From positions 92,645 to 156,644 of the forward strand of contig JAJXZX010000005.1 of the NCBI GenBank assembly GCA_021779835.1: DNA of 64,000 nucleotides, given 5' to 3'. Within the stretch, counting starts at the first letter, position 1; the number at the start of each line of letters is the position of its first letter. The notes under the pieces were generated by a model. It was not told where the DNA came from and ran no database searches. It worked only from the letters and a program-made list of their open reading frames with translations. The translations under genes and the position numbers were made by a program. Positions 35,239-43,946 of this stretch are shown in pieces. Source of the stretch: Pseudomonadota bacterium (GTDB lineage: Bacteria > Pseudomonadota > Alphaproteobacteria > Rhodobacterales > Rhodobacteraceae).

Positions 35239-36188
35239 TGCCCGGCCTCCGGCAGATCGACATCGACAATCTGCCCCGGCTTAAGATGGTCGGCATCCGC
35301 CTCGGGCCGCGCCTCCACGAGGTAAACCAGCTTTTGCCGGTTATCGAGCGAGTAGATCACCGGCGGCGTAAACTCCGGCGCGTCAGAGACATAGGTCACC
35401 ACCGCCGTCTCGCCCGCCGCGCAGCCATCGCAATGGACGCGCAGCTTGGTGCCGACATGGGTTTGCGACACCGCCGTCTCTGGCATGTAAAGCCTGAGCT
35501 TCACCGCACCATGTGGCAGATAGGTCAGCACGGGCGCTTGCGGCCCCGCCAACTCGCCCGGATTGCGCAAAATCTCAAACACCGTGCCATCGGCGGGCGC
35601 GACCAGGGTGCGCTGTCCCAGTTGCCACAACGCCGCATCGCGCGCCGCCTGCGCCTGCGCCACCGCCGCCTCTGCCGCAGCAATCTGTTCAGGCCGCGCG
35701 GGCAACTTGGCCACCGCCAGGTTCGCCACCGCCTGCGCCACCGCCGCGTGCCCCACGTCCACCGCCGTCTGCGCCGCATCCAGATCGGCCTGCGACTGGA
35801 AGCCCCGGTCGTTCAGGCTTTGCGCCCGCACCAGCGCCTTTTGCGCCTGTTCCGCCTGCGCCTTGGCCGAGGCGAGCGTGGCGTCGATCACCGCAATCTC
35901 TTCCGGCCGCCGTCCTTGCTTCAAATCCGCCAGCTGGCTTTGCGCCTGCGCCAGCGCGGCATTGGCCTGCGCCACCGCGATATCGGCGTCACGATGCTCC
36001 ATCACCGCCAACACCGCGCCCGCTTTGACCCTGTCGCCGCGCGCGACATCCAGCACCGAAACCTCTGCCACCGCCACCGGCGCCACCAGATCGTATTCGC
36101 CTTCGATATAACCAGTGGCGAGCGGCGATGGAGCTGCGCAAGAGGCGAACAGGCTGCCAAGGATCGGCAATACACACAGGAAGCTCAT
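35235..36188 (-). CDS. HlyD-family periplasmic adaptor (YbhG-like)
   Basis: A 317-residue adaptor with a lipoprotein-like signal, MSFLCVLPILGSLFASC. The first biotinyl-lipoyl half has VAPVAVAEVSVLDVARGDRVKAG. A long alpha-hairpin of coiled coil follows (about 75-200, alanine-rich with repeated AQA and AVAQ), then the second half (LVAPADGTVFEILRNPGE). Such adaptors link an ABC exporter to an outer-membrane channel. The order TetR-HlyD-ATPase-permease copies the CecR-YbhGFSR operon of E. coli. The substrate is unknown. Confidence 0.9.
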   Translation of the reverse strand: MSFLCVLPILGSLFASCAAPSPLATGYIEGEYDLVAPVAVAEVSVLDVARGDRVKAGAVLAVMEHRDADIAVAQANAALAQAQSQLADLKQGRRPEEIAVIDATLASAKAQAEQAQKALVRAQSLNDRGFQSQADLDAAQTAVDVGHAAVAQAVANLAVAKLPARPEQIAAAEAAVAQAQAARDAALWQLGQRTLVAPADGTVFEILRNPGELAGPQAPVLTYLPHGAVKLRLYMPETAVSQTHVGTKLRVHCDGCAAGETAVVTYVSDAPEFTPPVIYSLDNRQKLVYLVEARPEADADHLKPGQIVDVDLPEAGQ

Positions 36189-36838
36189 GGCAAATCCCTT
36201 TCTGTCGCGGCCAGCGCCGCGCGTAGATTGCGCACCAATAGATCAGCGATGCGCCCCGCCGCATTGACATCAATCACGTCCCACCCCATCCGGCGCAGAA
36301 CCATCGGCTGACCGATGCGGAAATAGATCACCTGACCGATCATCGCGAAGACGGAAAGGCGGGTTTCCTCGCTCTCGGGGTCGGTGCCCGTCGCCAAGCC
36401 CCAAAGCTGGCACACCGCGCGATGGCGCGGCTCGACGATGCGCTGAAACACCGTATCGATCAGAGGGCCGGTTTCCGTGGTGATCTCGCGCAGCAGAAAC
36501 GCGGCAATCGCCTGCGCGCGCGCCTCAACCGCCATAAAGGTCACGGCCGCCCGCACGATCGCTTCCAGCCGCAGCTTTGCCGCGTGCGGCGTCACCGGCA
36601 TCGGCCCCGCCCGCTCGACAATCGCGCCCAGCCGCGCGCCGATCGCCTCGATGCAGGCAAGGCGCAAGCCCTCCTTACCACCGAAGTGATAGGCGATGGC
36701 CGCAATATTGACCCCAGCCCGCCCGGCGATTTCGCGGGTCGAGGCGCCAGCAAAACCGAGACGCCCGAACAGATCGGTGCCCGCATCGATCAACGCCTCA
36801 CGCGTGCGCTCTGCCCCTTTGGTGCCGTCATCCGTCAT
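36185..36838 (-). CDS. TetR regulator with CerR/DUF1956 C-terminal domain
   Basis: A 217-residue repressor. The N-terminal helix-turn-helix is REALIDAGTDLFGRLGFAGA followed by STREIAGRAGVNIAAIAYHFGGKEGL. The rest is the CerR/CecR-type ligand domain (AVTFMAVEARAQAIAAFLLREI). E. coli CecR (YbiH) controls ybhGFSR in response to antibiotics, and this gene heads the matching operon, overlapping the HlyD gene by four bases. An inverted repeat just upstream is a likely self-operator. Confidence 0.92.
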   Translation of the reverse strand: MTDDGTKGAERTREALIDAGTDLFGRLGFAGASTREIAGRAGVNIAAIAYHFGGKEGLRLACIEAIGARLGAIVERAGPMPVTPHAAKLRLEAIVRAAVTFMAVEARAQAIAAFLLREITTETGPLIDTVFQRIVEPRHRAVCQLWGLATGTDPESEETRLSVFAMIGQVIYFRIGQPMVLRRMGWDVIDVNAAGRIADLLVRNLRAALAATERDLP

Positions 36839-37185
36839 GCAATGCCGCCCCTCGCCCGCAAAATTAAATCAATCGTTTGATTATGTCCAGAGCGACGATC
36901 GCCCCTTAACATTCCTGCACATTGCGGCGAGCAACCGTGACGTGTCACAATCACGCAACCTGTCGCGCCACCCCACCGAACCAGAGCGACAAAAACACCG
37001 AGCGGCGAAAATTTGCTGCAATTGCATATATCTGGTCCCTGCACCGGCGAGATATCGCGCAAATGGAACAGACCCCACGGTTTTGTCATACCGCCCCCCT
37101 CGGGGCGCATAGCAGTGCTATAGCGCTAACGCGCGGAAAGTGATTTATCTCAGCCGCAAATAACGGCAGCGAATCATCTAATTCC
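36839..37185. promoter_or_regulatory. Divergent control region of tetR operon and opgGIH, with candidate TetR operator
   Basis: AATCAA-TCGT-TTGATT at 36867-36882 is a perfect inverted repeat 28 bases from the tetR start and lies in A+T-rich DNA fit for a promoter. The remaining 300 bases are lower in G+C than nearby genes (for example around 37010-37045) and must hold the opgG promoter. No gene was seen, and no clear -35/-10 pair could be fixed. The opgG ATG has only a weak ribosome site. Confidence 0.6.
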
Positions 37186-38808
37186 ATGAGCGACAGCACC
37201 TTGGCCCATACCAGTTCCCTCTCGCGTCGCCGCCTGCTTGCTGCATTGCCGCTTAGTGCTGTGCTGATGGCCAGCACCTCGCTACGCTCCGCCGCCTTCG
37301 CGGACGTGCCTGCCCCGGCGTCGGTGCCGACAGCGCCCGCCGCCGCGCCGCAGCAATTCTCGTTCGACATCCTGACCGAGGAAATGCGCGCCAAGGCGAA
37401 ATCGGCCTATGTTTCGCCCGACAAGGTCACCAGCTTCCTTGGCTCGCTGAAATATGACGACTACCAGCGCATCCAGTATAACCCCAACCGCGCCCGCTGG
37501 AACACGCCCGGCAGCTTTTTCCGCGTTGATGCGTTCCACCTTGGCTGGCTGTTTGACACGCCGGTGTTGCTGGACGAGGTGATCGACGGCATCGCGCATG
37601 ATTTCGTCTTCAGCACTGATGACTTCATCTACCACGGCGACCTTGCCGCCCGCGTGCCCAAGGCAACCGCGCTTCCCGGTGTTGCGGGCTTCCGCCTGCG
37701 CTACCCGCTGAACCGCGCCGATATCTATGACGAGCTGGTCGCCTTCATCGGCGCCTCGTATTTCCGCGCTTTGGGTGAGGACAACACCTACGGCCTGTCC
37801 GCCCGCGGCCTTGCCATCAACACCGGCGTGTCGGGCACCGAGGAATTCCCCCGCTTCTCGTCCTTCTACCTGGAGCGGCCCGCGCCCGGTGCGCAGACCG
37901 TCACCGTCAACGCAGCGCTCGACAGCCCCAGCGTCACCGGCGCCTACCGCTTTGTCATCGCGCCCGGCGAAAACACGGTGATGACCGTCACTGCCCGCCT
38001 GTTCTTCCGCGCCGCCGTGCAGCAACTGGGTGTCGCGCCGCTGACCTCGATGTTCCTCTATTCCGACGCCAACCGCGCCGGTTTCGACGATTACCGCCCA
38101 CAGGTCCACGATTCCGACGGCCTGCTGATCCGCCGCGCCGATGGCGACACGATGTGGCGCGCGCTTAACAACCCGCCCCACCTCGGCTCGTCGCTTTTTG
38201 CCGAACAGACCCCGAAATCCTTCGGCTTGCACCAGCGCAACCGCAACTTCGACGATTATCAGGACGCCGGCGCGCATTACGAAACCCGCCCCTCGATCGA
38301 CGTCGAACCGATCGGCGACTGGGGTCAGGGCGCGGTGCGCTTGGTCGAGATTCCGTCAGAGCTAGAGGTCAACGACAACATCGTTGCCTTCTGGATTCCC
38401 GCCGCGCCGGTGCAGGCCGGACAAGAGCTGGAGTTCAGCTACAAGTTGACCTGGGGCAATCTGAATCCGGATGGACATTCTGAACGTGCCTATATATATG
38501 ACACGCGCGCAGGACATGGCGGAATATCGGGCACAAAAGCAGATCCTGACTCGCGCAAATTTGTTATCGACTTCAAAGGTGGCGTCCTTGCGCGTATGCC
38601 CGGGGATGCCGATGTAAAGCCCGTGGTCACCATATCGAATGGCAAGATCACAACGCAGACCCTGTCAAAGCTGTCCGGCACGGACATGTGGCGACTGGTA
38701 ATAGACGTAAGTGCCCAGAAGGGCAGCGTAGTGGAAATGACGGCGCACATCGCCGGATATGGCCGCAAGCTGACCGAGATCTGGCTCTATCAGTGGATGA
38801 AGGACTAA
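37186..38808 (+). CDS. opgG: Osmoregulated periplasmic glucan synthesis protein OpgG
   Basis: A 540-residue periplasmic protein needed to build or branch osmoregulated periplasmic glucans. The N-terminus has SLSRRRLLAALPLSAVLMA, a twin-arginine-like signal peptide. Typical MdoG/OpgG motifs are visible: FDILTEEMRAKAKS, NRARWNTPGSFFRVDAFHLGW, YFRALGEDNTYGLSARGLAI and NPPHLGSSLFAEQTPKSFGL. It is the first gene of opgG-opgI-opgH; its TAATG stop/start overlaps opgI. The last 110 codons or so use noticeably more A/T-ending codons (ATA, GTA) than the rest, which might reflect recombination. Confidence 0.95.
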   Translation: MSDSTLAHTSSLSRRRLLAALPLSAVLMASTSLRSAAFADVPAPASVPTAPAAAPQQFSFDILTEEMRAKAKSAYVSPDKVTSFLGSLKYDDYQRIQYNPNRARWNTPGSFFRVDAFHLGWLFDTPVLLDEVIDGIAHDFVFSTDDFIYHGDLAARVPKATALPGVAGFRLRYPLNRADIYDELVAFIGASYFRALGEDNTYGLSARGLAINTGVSGTEEFPRFSSFYLERPAPGAQTVTVNAALDSPSVTGAYRFVIAPGENTVMTVTARLFFRAAVQQLGVAPLTSMFLYSDANRAGFDDYRPQVHDSDGLLIRRADGDTMWRALNNPPHLGSSLFAEQTPKSFGLHQRNRNFDDYQDAGAHYETRPSIDVEPIGDWGQGAVRLVEIPSELEVNDNIVAFWIPAAPVQAGQELEFSYKLTWGNLNPDGHSERAYIYDTRAGHGGISGTKADPDSRKFVIDFKGGVLARMPGDADVKPVVTISNGKITTQTLSKLSGTDMWRLVIDVSAQKGSVVEMTAHIAGYGRKLTEIWLYQWMKD

Positions 38809-38984
38809 TGCCCAAAGACCTCTCCTATATGATCGACGCCGAAACCACCGTGGATCGTCTGAGCAAGCTTCCCCATGCGCCGCTCTCGATGCCGCGCCAG
38901 GTGTTGGAGCATCCGCAGCGCCTTTTCGCCCGTCTTCTGCCGATCTGTGGCGGCTGGCTGCGCACGACCGTTTTCGGGAACTGA
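38808..38984 (+). CDS. opgI: Small OpgI-like protein between opgG and opgH
   Basis: A 58-residue protein, starting MPKDLSYMIDAETTVDRLSK and ending with LLPICGGWLRTTVFGN. Its start overlaps the opgG stop (TAATG), and it ends three bases before the opgH start. The opg operon of Rhodobacter sphaeroides has a small gene, opgI, at exactly this place; the name is given from position, since the sequence was not aligned. The segment with PHAPLSMPRQVL may correspond to the soluble N-terminal extension that longer OpgH proteins carry, so this could be a split-off OpgH subunit. Confidence 0.7.
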   Translation: MPKDLSYMIDAETTVDRLSKLPHAPLSMPRQVLEHPQRLFARLLPICGGWLRTTVFGN

Positions 38985-38987
38985 TTC

Positions 38988-40787
38988 TTGCCAACAGGCC
39001 GGTCCAAGGACGGTGCCCTCTTTCGGCGGCGCTTTATCGCGCTCGGCCTGAGCATTGTGCTGGCGGTCAGCGCGGGCCTTCTATTTTTGCAATATGGCGC
39101 CGCCGACGGGCTTGACCCGATGGATTTCGTGCGCTCTGCGCTGATCCTCGGCTCAACCTTCTGGCTGGCATGGGGCGCGGTGCAGGGGCTTTGGGGCCTC
39201 GCGTGGAAACAGCCGGCCTACCCTGGCGACAGCGCGCCCCTGACCACCCGCACCGCCATCCTTGTCCCGGTCTATAACGAAGACCCCATCGTCACCTATG
39301 CCCGCATCGCCGCGATGGACGCCTCGTTAGAGGCTTTGGGCCAGACCCACGCCTTTGACTTCGCCATCCTGTCCGACACCCGCAACGAAGACGTCGCGGC
39401 GGCAGAGCGTCACTGGCTCGCCCATCTCATCACGGATCGCAACGCCGAGGGGCGCATCTTTTACCGCCGCCGCATCACTAACACCGGCAAAAAGGCCGGC
39501 AACGTCGAGGACTTCTTTACCCGCTCCGGCGCCGCCTACGACTTTGCACTGATCCTTGACGCTGACAGCCTGATGGAAGGCGCCACCATCGTCGAGATGG
39601 TGCGCCGGATGGAGGCAGAGCCCACCATGGGCCTGCTGCAATCGCTGCCCAAGGTGATCCGCGCCTCGTCCCGCTTTGGCCGCAGCCAGCAATTCTCGGC
39701 CAGCTTCTTCTCGCCCATCTTCGCGCGCGGCAACGCCCTGATGGCCGGTCGCACCGGCCCGTTCTGGGGCCACAATGCAATCGTGCGCGTGCAGGCCTTT
39801 GCCGCCTCCTGCGGGCTGCCCGCGTTGGCGGGACAACCGCCCTTCGGCGGCCACATCCTCAGCCACGATTATGTCGAGGCCGCCCTGCTGGCCCGCGCAG
39901 GCTGGCTTGTCCGCCTCGATCCCGACCTTGAAGGCTCTTACGAGGAAGGCCCGGAAAACATCATCGACTTCGCCAAGCGCGACCGTCGCTGGTGTCAGGG
40001 CAACCTGCAACATTCGCGCCTGCTCGCCGCCCCCGGCCTGAAACCGTGGAGCCGCTATGTCTTCCTGCAAGGCATCCTGTCCTACATCGCCCCCCTCCTG
40101 TGGCTCGCCTTCATTGTCGCGTCGATCCTCGCCCCCCTCTTCGTGCCCGCGCCGGACTACTTCCCAGAGCCTTACATGCTCTTCCCGGTCTTCCCGTCCG
40201 ATCAGGCCTCCAAGGCGATCAGCCTCGCGGTTGGCGTGTTCGGCCTGCTGCTGCTGCCCAAACTGATGATCGCCACCGAGGCCGCCGTCACCCGCCGCGC
40301 CCGTGGCTTTGGCGGTGCCTTCGCCGCGCTGATCTCAACCCTGTGGGAGCTTGTGCTGTCCAGCCTGATCGCGCCCCTGATGCTGATGTTCCAAACCCGC
40401 TCGGTGCTACAGGTCATCTTCCGCATGGATGGCGGCTGGCCGCCCAACAACCGCGGCGACGGCACGCTGACGGTGCTAGAGGCATGGATGGCGTCGCGCT
40501 GGATCGTGTGGACCGGCCTTATCGGCCTCGCTGCCGCCTACTGGCTCGCCCCGGCGCTGGTCCTCTGGCTGCTGCCGGTAGCCTTACCAATGATCCTCGC
40601 GCCGTTCCTCATCTCGTGGACCTCGCGCAAAAGCACCGGCGTGCTGATGCGCGTGCCGTCAGAGTTGCACATCCCCAAAGTGGTCGAGGCGCACGACCAT
40701 ATCCTTGCCACATGGCAAGCAGTCGCCGAGGTCGAGGCCAGAGAGGCCCAATCCGTGCGCGCCGCCCCGGCAAAACCGGCCGCGTAA
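38988..40787 (+). CDS. opgH: Glucans biosynthesis glucosyltransferase OpgH
   Basis: A 599-residue inner-membrane GT2 enzyme that polymerises glucose from UDP-glucose and moves the chain to the periplasm. Two N-terminal helices precede the catalytic domain with LVPVYNEDPIV, DFAILSDTRNED, LILDADSLMEG (DxD), LSHDYVEAALLARAGW and KRDRRWCQGNLQH (Q/RxxRW). Several C-terminal helices follow. It is shorter than E. coli OpgH (847 residues), lacking both long termini, as expected for the short Rhodobacter type. The start is a TTG four bases after the opgI stop, with GGGA upstream. Confidence 0.94.
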   Translation: MPTGRSKDGALFRRRFIALGLSIVLAVSAGLLFLQYGAADGLDPMDFVRSALILGSTFWLAWGAVQGLWGLAWKQPAYPGDSAPLTTRTAILVPVYNEDPIVTYARIAAMDASLEALGQTHAFDFAILSDTRNEDVAAAERHWLAHLITDRNAEGRIFYRRRITNTGKKAGNVEDFFTRSGAAYDFALILDADSLMEGATIVEMVRRMEAEPTMGLLQSLPKVIRASSRFGRSQQFSASFFSPIFARGNALMAGRTGPFWGHNAIVRVQAFAASCGLPALAGQPPFGGHILSHDYVEAALLARAGWLVRLDPDLEGSYEEGPENIIDFAKRDRRWCQGNLQHSRLLAAPGLKPWSRYVFLQGILSYIAPLLWLAFIVASILAPLFVPAPDYFPEPYMLFPVFPSDQASKAISLAVGVFGLLLLPKLMIATEAAVTRRARGFGGAFAALISTLWELVLSSLIAPLMLMFQTRSVLQVIFRMDGGWPPNNRGDGTLTVLEAWMASRWIVWTGLIGLAAAYWLAPALVLWLLPVALPMILAPFLISWTSRKSTGVLMRVPSELHIPKVVEAHDHILATWQAVAEVEAREAQSVRAAPAKPAA

Positions 40788-40827
40788 AGCCACCTCCGGC
40801 ATCCAGGCCACGGACACGACCCAAACG

Positions 40828-40857
40828 AAAAGGCCCGCACGGGTTTCCCGGCGGGCC
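40828..40857 (-). terminator. Terminator between opgH and the RND operon
   Basis: GGCCCGC (40832-40838) pairs with GCGGGCC (40851-40857). Read on the minus strand the stem is followed by TTTTCGTTT, so it best fits the end of the MFP-RND operon 24 bases upstream on that strand. It may also stop opgH transcripts. Confidence 0.8.
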
Positions 40858-40880
40858 CTCGCAATCCTATCCGCAGGCGC

Positions 40881-43800
40881 TTAGATCGCCGCTTCCCGCC
40901 GCCGCAGCACGACCCGCGACACCCACGCCGACAGCGCCTCGATCTGCACGAAGATCACCGGCGTGATGAACAGGGTCAGCGCTTGGCTGACCACCAGGCC
41001 CCCAGCCACCGCAACCCCCAAGGGTTGGCGCAACTCGGAACTGGCCCCCGTGCCAAGCGCGATGGGCAACACGCCCAACAGCGCGCAGAACGTCGTCATC
41101 ATGATCGGCCGGAACCGCCGCGCCGCCGCGATACGGATCGCATCGACCGCGTTCATGCCTTCCTCTCGTCGCAGCACCAAGGCCACGTCAATCATCATGA
41201 TGGCGTTCTTCTTCACGATCCCGATCAGCATCAGCAACCCGATCAGCGCAATGATAGACAGATCGAAGCCGAACATCTCCAGCGCGATCAACGACCCGAG
41301 CGCCGCCGACGGCAGGCCCGACAGAATGGTGATCGGGTGGATGAAGCTTTCATACAACACGCCCAGCACGACATAAATCGTCAGCACCGCCGCAAAGATC
41401 AAAAGCCCGGTGTTGCCGCTGGACTGCTGAAACAGCGCCGCCGCACCGGCATAGCTGGTCAGCACCGTCTGCGGCATACCCAGTTGCGCCTTCATCTGGT
41501 CGATCCGCGCCGTCGCGGTGCCCAGCGACACCCCCGCAGGCAAGTTGAACGACAGCGTCACCGCGGTCAGTTGCCCGGTCTGGTTCACCGACACCGGACC
41601 CGCCGTCCGCGTCACTGTGGCAAACGACGACAACGGCACCAGTGTCCCGCTGGTCGAGGGCACTTTCAGATCGGCGAGCGCCATTTCGGTCCATTGAAAC
41701 GCAGGGTCGTATTCCAGAATGACGTTATAGCTGCTTCCCGTAGTCTGGATTTGCGTCGGCACATAGGTGCCAAACCCCGCCTCCAGCGTCGAGCGCAGGG
41801 CCGCCGAAGTCACGCCCAGACGGCTCGCCGCATCGCGATCCACCACCACCGAGGCTTGCAACGCCTTGTCCTGATAGTCGGTCGCCACATCGGCGAAGGT
41901 CGCGGTATCCGCCGTCATCGCGTTTTGCAGCTTTGCGGCCCACTCGCGCGCAACCGTGGCGTCAACCGATTGCAGCACCAGCTGATACTGGCTTTGCGTT
42001 GCGCGCCCGCCAAAACGGATGCTGGTCGAGGGCGTCACGAACGATTTCAGCCCAGGCACCTCCGCCAGCGACTTGCGCAACTGCGCCAGAACCACCCCCA
42101 TCGCCGGGCGCGTGCCCAGCGGCTTAAGCTGCACGAACAGGAACCCGCTGTTGGAGTTGTTGCGCAGGATGGCAGTCGAATGCGCGACAGCCTTGTTCGC
42201 CATGATGATCGACTGCGCCTTCAGTTGCAGCGTCTTCATCGCATCGAACGAGGCATCCTGACTGCCCTGCGTCGACACCATCATCGAGCCGATGTCCTCC
42301 GCCGGGAAAAAGCTGCGGTTGATCGTGGTGAACATGTAGAAAGAGGCCGCCGCCGTCACGACGAACAACGCCATGATGGCGCCCTGATTGCGCAGGCACC
42401 ATGCCACGCCAAGCTCATAGCGGTCAGTGATCCGCTCGAACAGGCCCCGCTTGCGCGGGCCCGCATGGCGCAAAACCGGCAACCGCGCCGCCATCATCGG
42501 CGTCGCCGTCAACGAGATCACGGCCGACGACAGGATCGCCATCGTCACCACCACGCCAAACTCGTTGAGGATGCGCCCGACGACGCCCCCCATCAGCAAG
42601 ATCGGCAAGAACACCGCCACCAGCGACAGCGACATAGAGATGATGGTGCCGGTGACCTCTTTACTGCCCTCAAGGGCTGCGTGCATCGGCGGCTCGCCCA
42701 ACTCGGTGCGCCGCACGATGTTTTCCAGCATGACGATCGCGTCATCCACCACCAGCCCCACCGACAACGTCAGCCCCAAAAGCGAGATGTTGTCGATCGA
42801 GTAGCCCATGAAATACATCAGCCCCAGCGTCGCGATCAGCGACAAAGGCACCGCGACGCCCGGGATCAGCGTGGCCGACATGCGGCCAAGGAACATGTAG
42901 ATCACCATGATCACCAAAAGGATGGTGATCCCCAGCGTATCCTGCACGTCTGACACCGCCGCGTTGATCGCCTGCGAGGCGTCGTTCATCACCGTCAGGT
43001 TCACCCCCGGCGGCAGGCTGGCCTGAATCTCCGGCAGCTTGGCGCGGATCGCTGCCACCACCGCAACCGTATTGGCGTCGGGCTGGCGCTGCACCGCAAG
43101 GATGATGCCCTTTTTGCCGTCGAACCAACTGCCCTGATAAATCTGGGCCACGCTGTCGTTGACATTGGCCACATCATCCAATCGAACGAAATTCCCGTTC
43201 GGCGCCTTGATGACCAGACTGCGGAACTGCGCGGCACTGGTTTGCTGCGTGTTCGCGGTGATCGTCATCAACTGCTTGTTGTTCTGAATCGTGCCAATCG
43301 GCGTCTGGTCGTTAGCCTGAGACAACGCCGACGCCAGCGCATTCATCGACAAGCCGCGCGCATCCAGCTTGCGCGGGTCAACATCGACCCGCACCGCATA
43401 GGTCTGCGCGCCGTAAACCAAGGCCTGCGCCACACCAGGAAGCGTGGACAAGGTCGGCGCGATGACGTTCTCTGCCACATCATCAACCTGCGTCAACGGC
43501 ACGGAATCGCTCGTCAGCGCCATTAGCAGGATCGGCGCACTCGCCGGGTTCACTTTCCGATAGCTTGGCGTCTGGGTCATATTGGCCGGCAACCCGCGCG
43601 ACGCCCGACTGATCGCCGCCTGCACATCCGCCGCCGCCGCATCGATATTGCGCGAAAGATCGAACTCCAGCGTGATCGAGGTGGTCCCAAGCGTAGAGCT
43701 TGCACTGATCGTGCTGATCCCCTCGATCGTCTCAAACTGCTTAATCAACGGAGTCGCAACCGACGCCGCCATCGTGTCGGGCGACGCACCCGCAAGATCG

Positions 43801-43946
43801 GCCGACACGTTGATCGTCGGCAGGTCGGCCTGCGGCAAGGCCGCCACCGGCAAATTGACATAGCCCTGATACCCCGCCATGACGATGCCCGCCATCAGCA
43901 GGATCGTCGCAACCGGGCGCCGGATGAATACGGCGGAAATGCTCAA
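40881..43946 (-). CDS. RND efflux permease, MdtB/MdtC-like (HAE-1 family)
   Basis: A 1021-residue proton-driven inner-membrane pump with the twofold RND layout: 12 membrane helices and two large periplasmic loops. MSISAVFIRRPVATILLMAG at the start and GLTLSVGLVVDDAIVMLENI (the proton-relay Asp pair in helix 4) are clear, as is GLLMLIGIVKKNAIMMIDVA in the second half. The sequence type resembles MdtB/C more than AcrB by eye. The start is a TTG that overlaps the adaptor gene's TGA. The outer-membrane partner is not encoded here. Confidence 0.94.
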   Translation of the reverse strand: MSISAVFIRRPVATILLMAGIVMAGYQGYVNLPVAALPQADLPTINVSADLAGASPDTMAASVATPLIKQFETIEGISTISASSTLGTTSITLEFDLSRNIDAAAADVQAAISRASRGLPANMTQTPSYRKVNPASAPILLMALTSDSVPLTQVDDVAENVIAPTLSTLPGVAQALVYGAQTYAVRVDVDPRKLDARGLSMNALASALSQANDQTPIGTIQNNKQLMTITANTQQTSAAQFRSLVIKAPNGNFVRLDDVANVNDSVAQIYQGSWFDGKKGIILAVQRQPDANTVAVVAAIRAKLPEIQASLPPGVNLTVMNDASQAINAAVSDVQDTLGITILLVIMVIYMFLGRMSATLIPGVAVPLSLIATLGLMYFMGYSIDNISLLGLTLSVGLVVDDAIVMLENIVRRTELGEPPMHAALEGSKEVTGTIISMSLSLVAVFLPILLMGGVVGRILNEFGVVVTMAILSSAVISLTATPMMAARLPVLRHAGPRKRGLFERITDRYELGVAWCLRNQGAIMALFVVTAAASFYMFTTINRSFFPAEDIGSMMVSTQGSQDASFDAMKTLQLKAQSIIMANKAVAHSTAILRNNSNSGFLFVQLKPLGTRPAMGVVLAQLRKSLAEVPGLKSFVTPSTSIRFGGRATQSQYQLVLQSVDATVAREWAAKLQNAMTADTATFADVATDYQDKALQASVVVDRDAASRLGVTSAALRSTLEAGFGTYVPTQIQTTGSSYNVILEYDPAFQWTEMALADLKVPSTSGTLVPLSSFATVTRTAGPVSVNQTGQLTAVTLSFNLPAGVSLGTATARIDQMKAQLGMPQTVLTSYAGAAALFQQSSGNTGLLIFAAVLTIYVVLGVLYESFIHPITILSGLPSAALGSLIALEMFGFDLSIIALIGLLMLIGIVKKNAIMMIDVALVLRREEGMNAVDAIRIAAARRFRPIMMTTFCALLGVLPIALGTGASSELRQPLGVAVAGGLVVSQALTLFITPVIFVQIEALSAWVSRVVLRRREAAI

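Noticed and set aside
40983..42953. A 656-codon open frame on the plus strand
   Set aside because: It is antisense to the RND permease, very rich in Arg/His/Gln, and has no recognisable domain: a typical high-G+C shadow frame.
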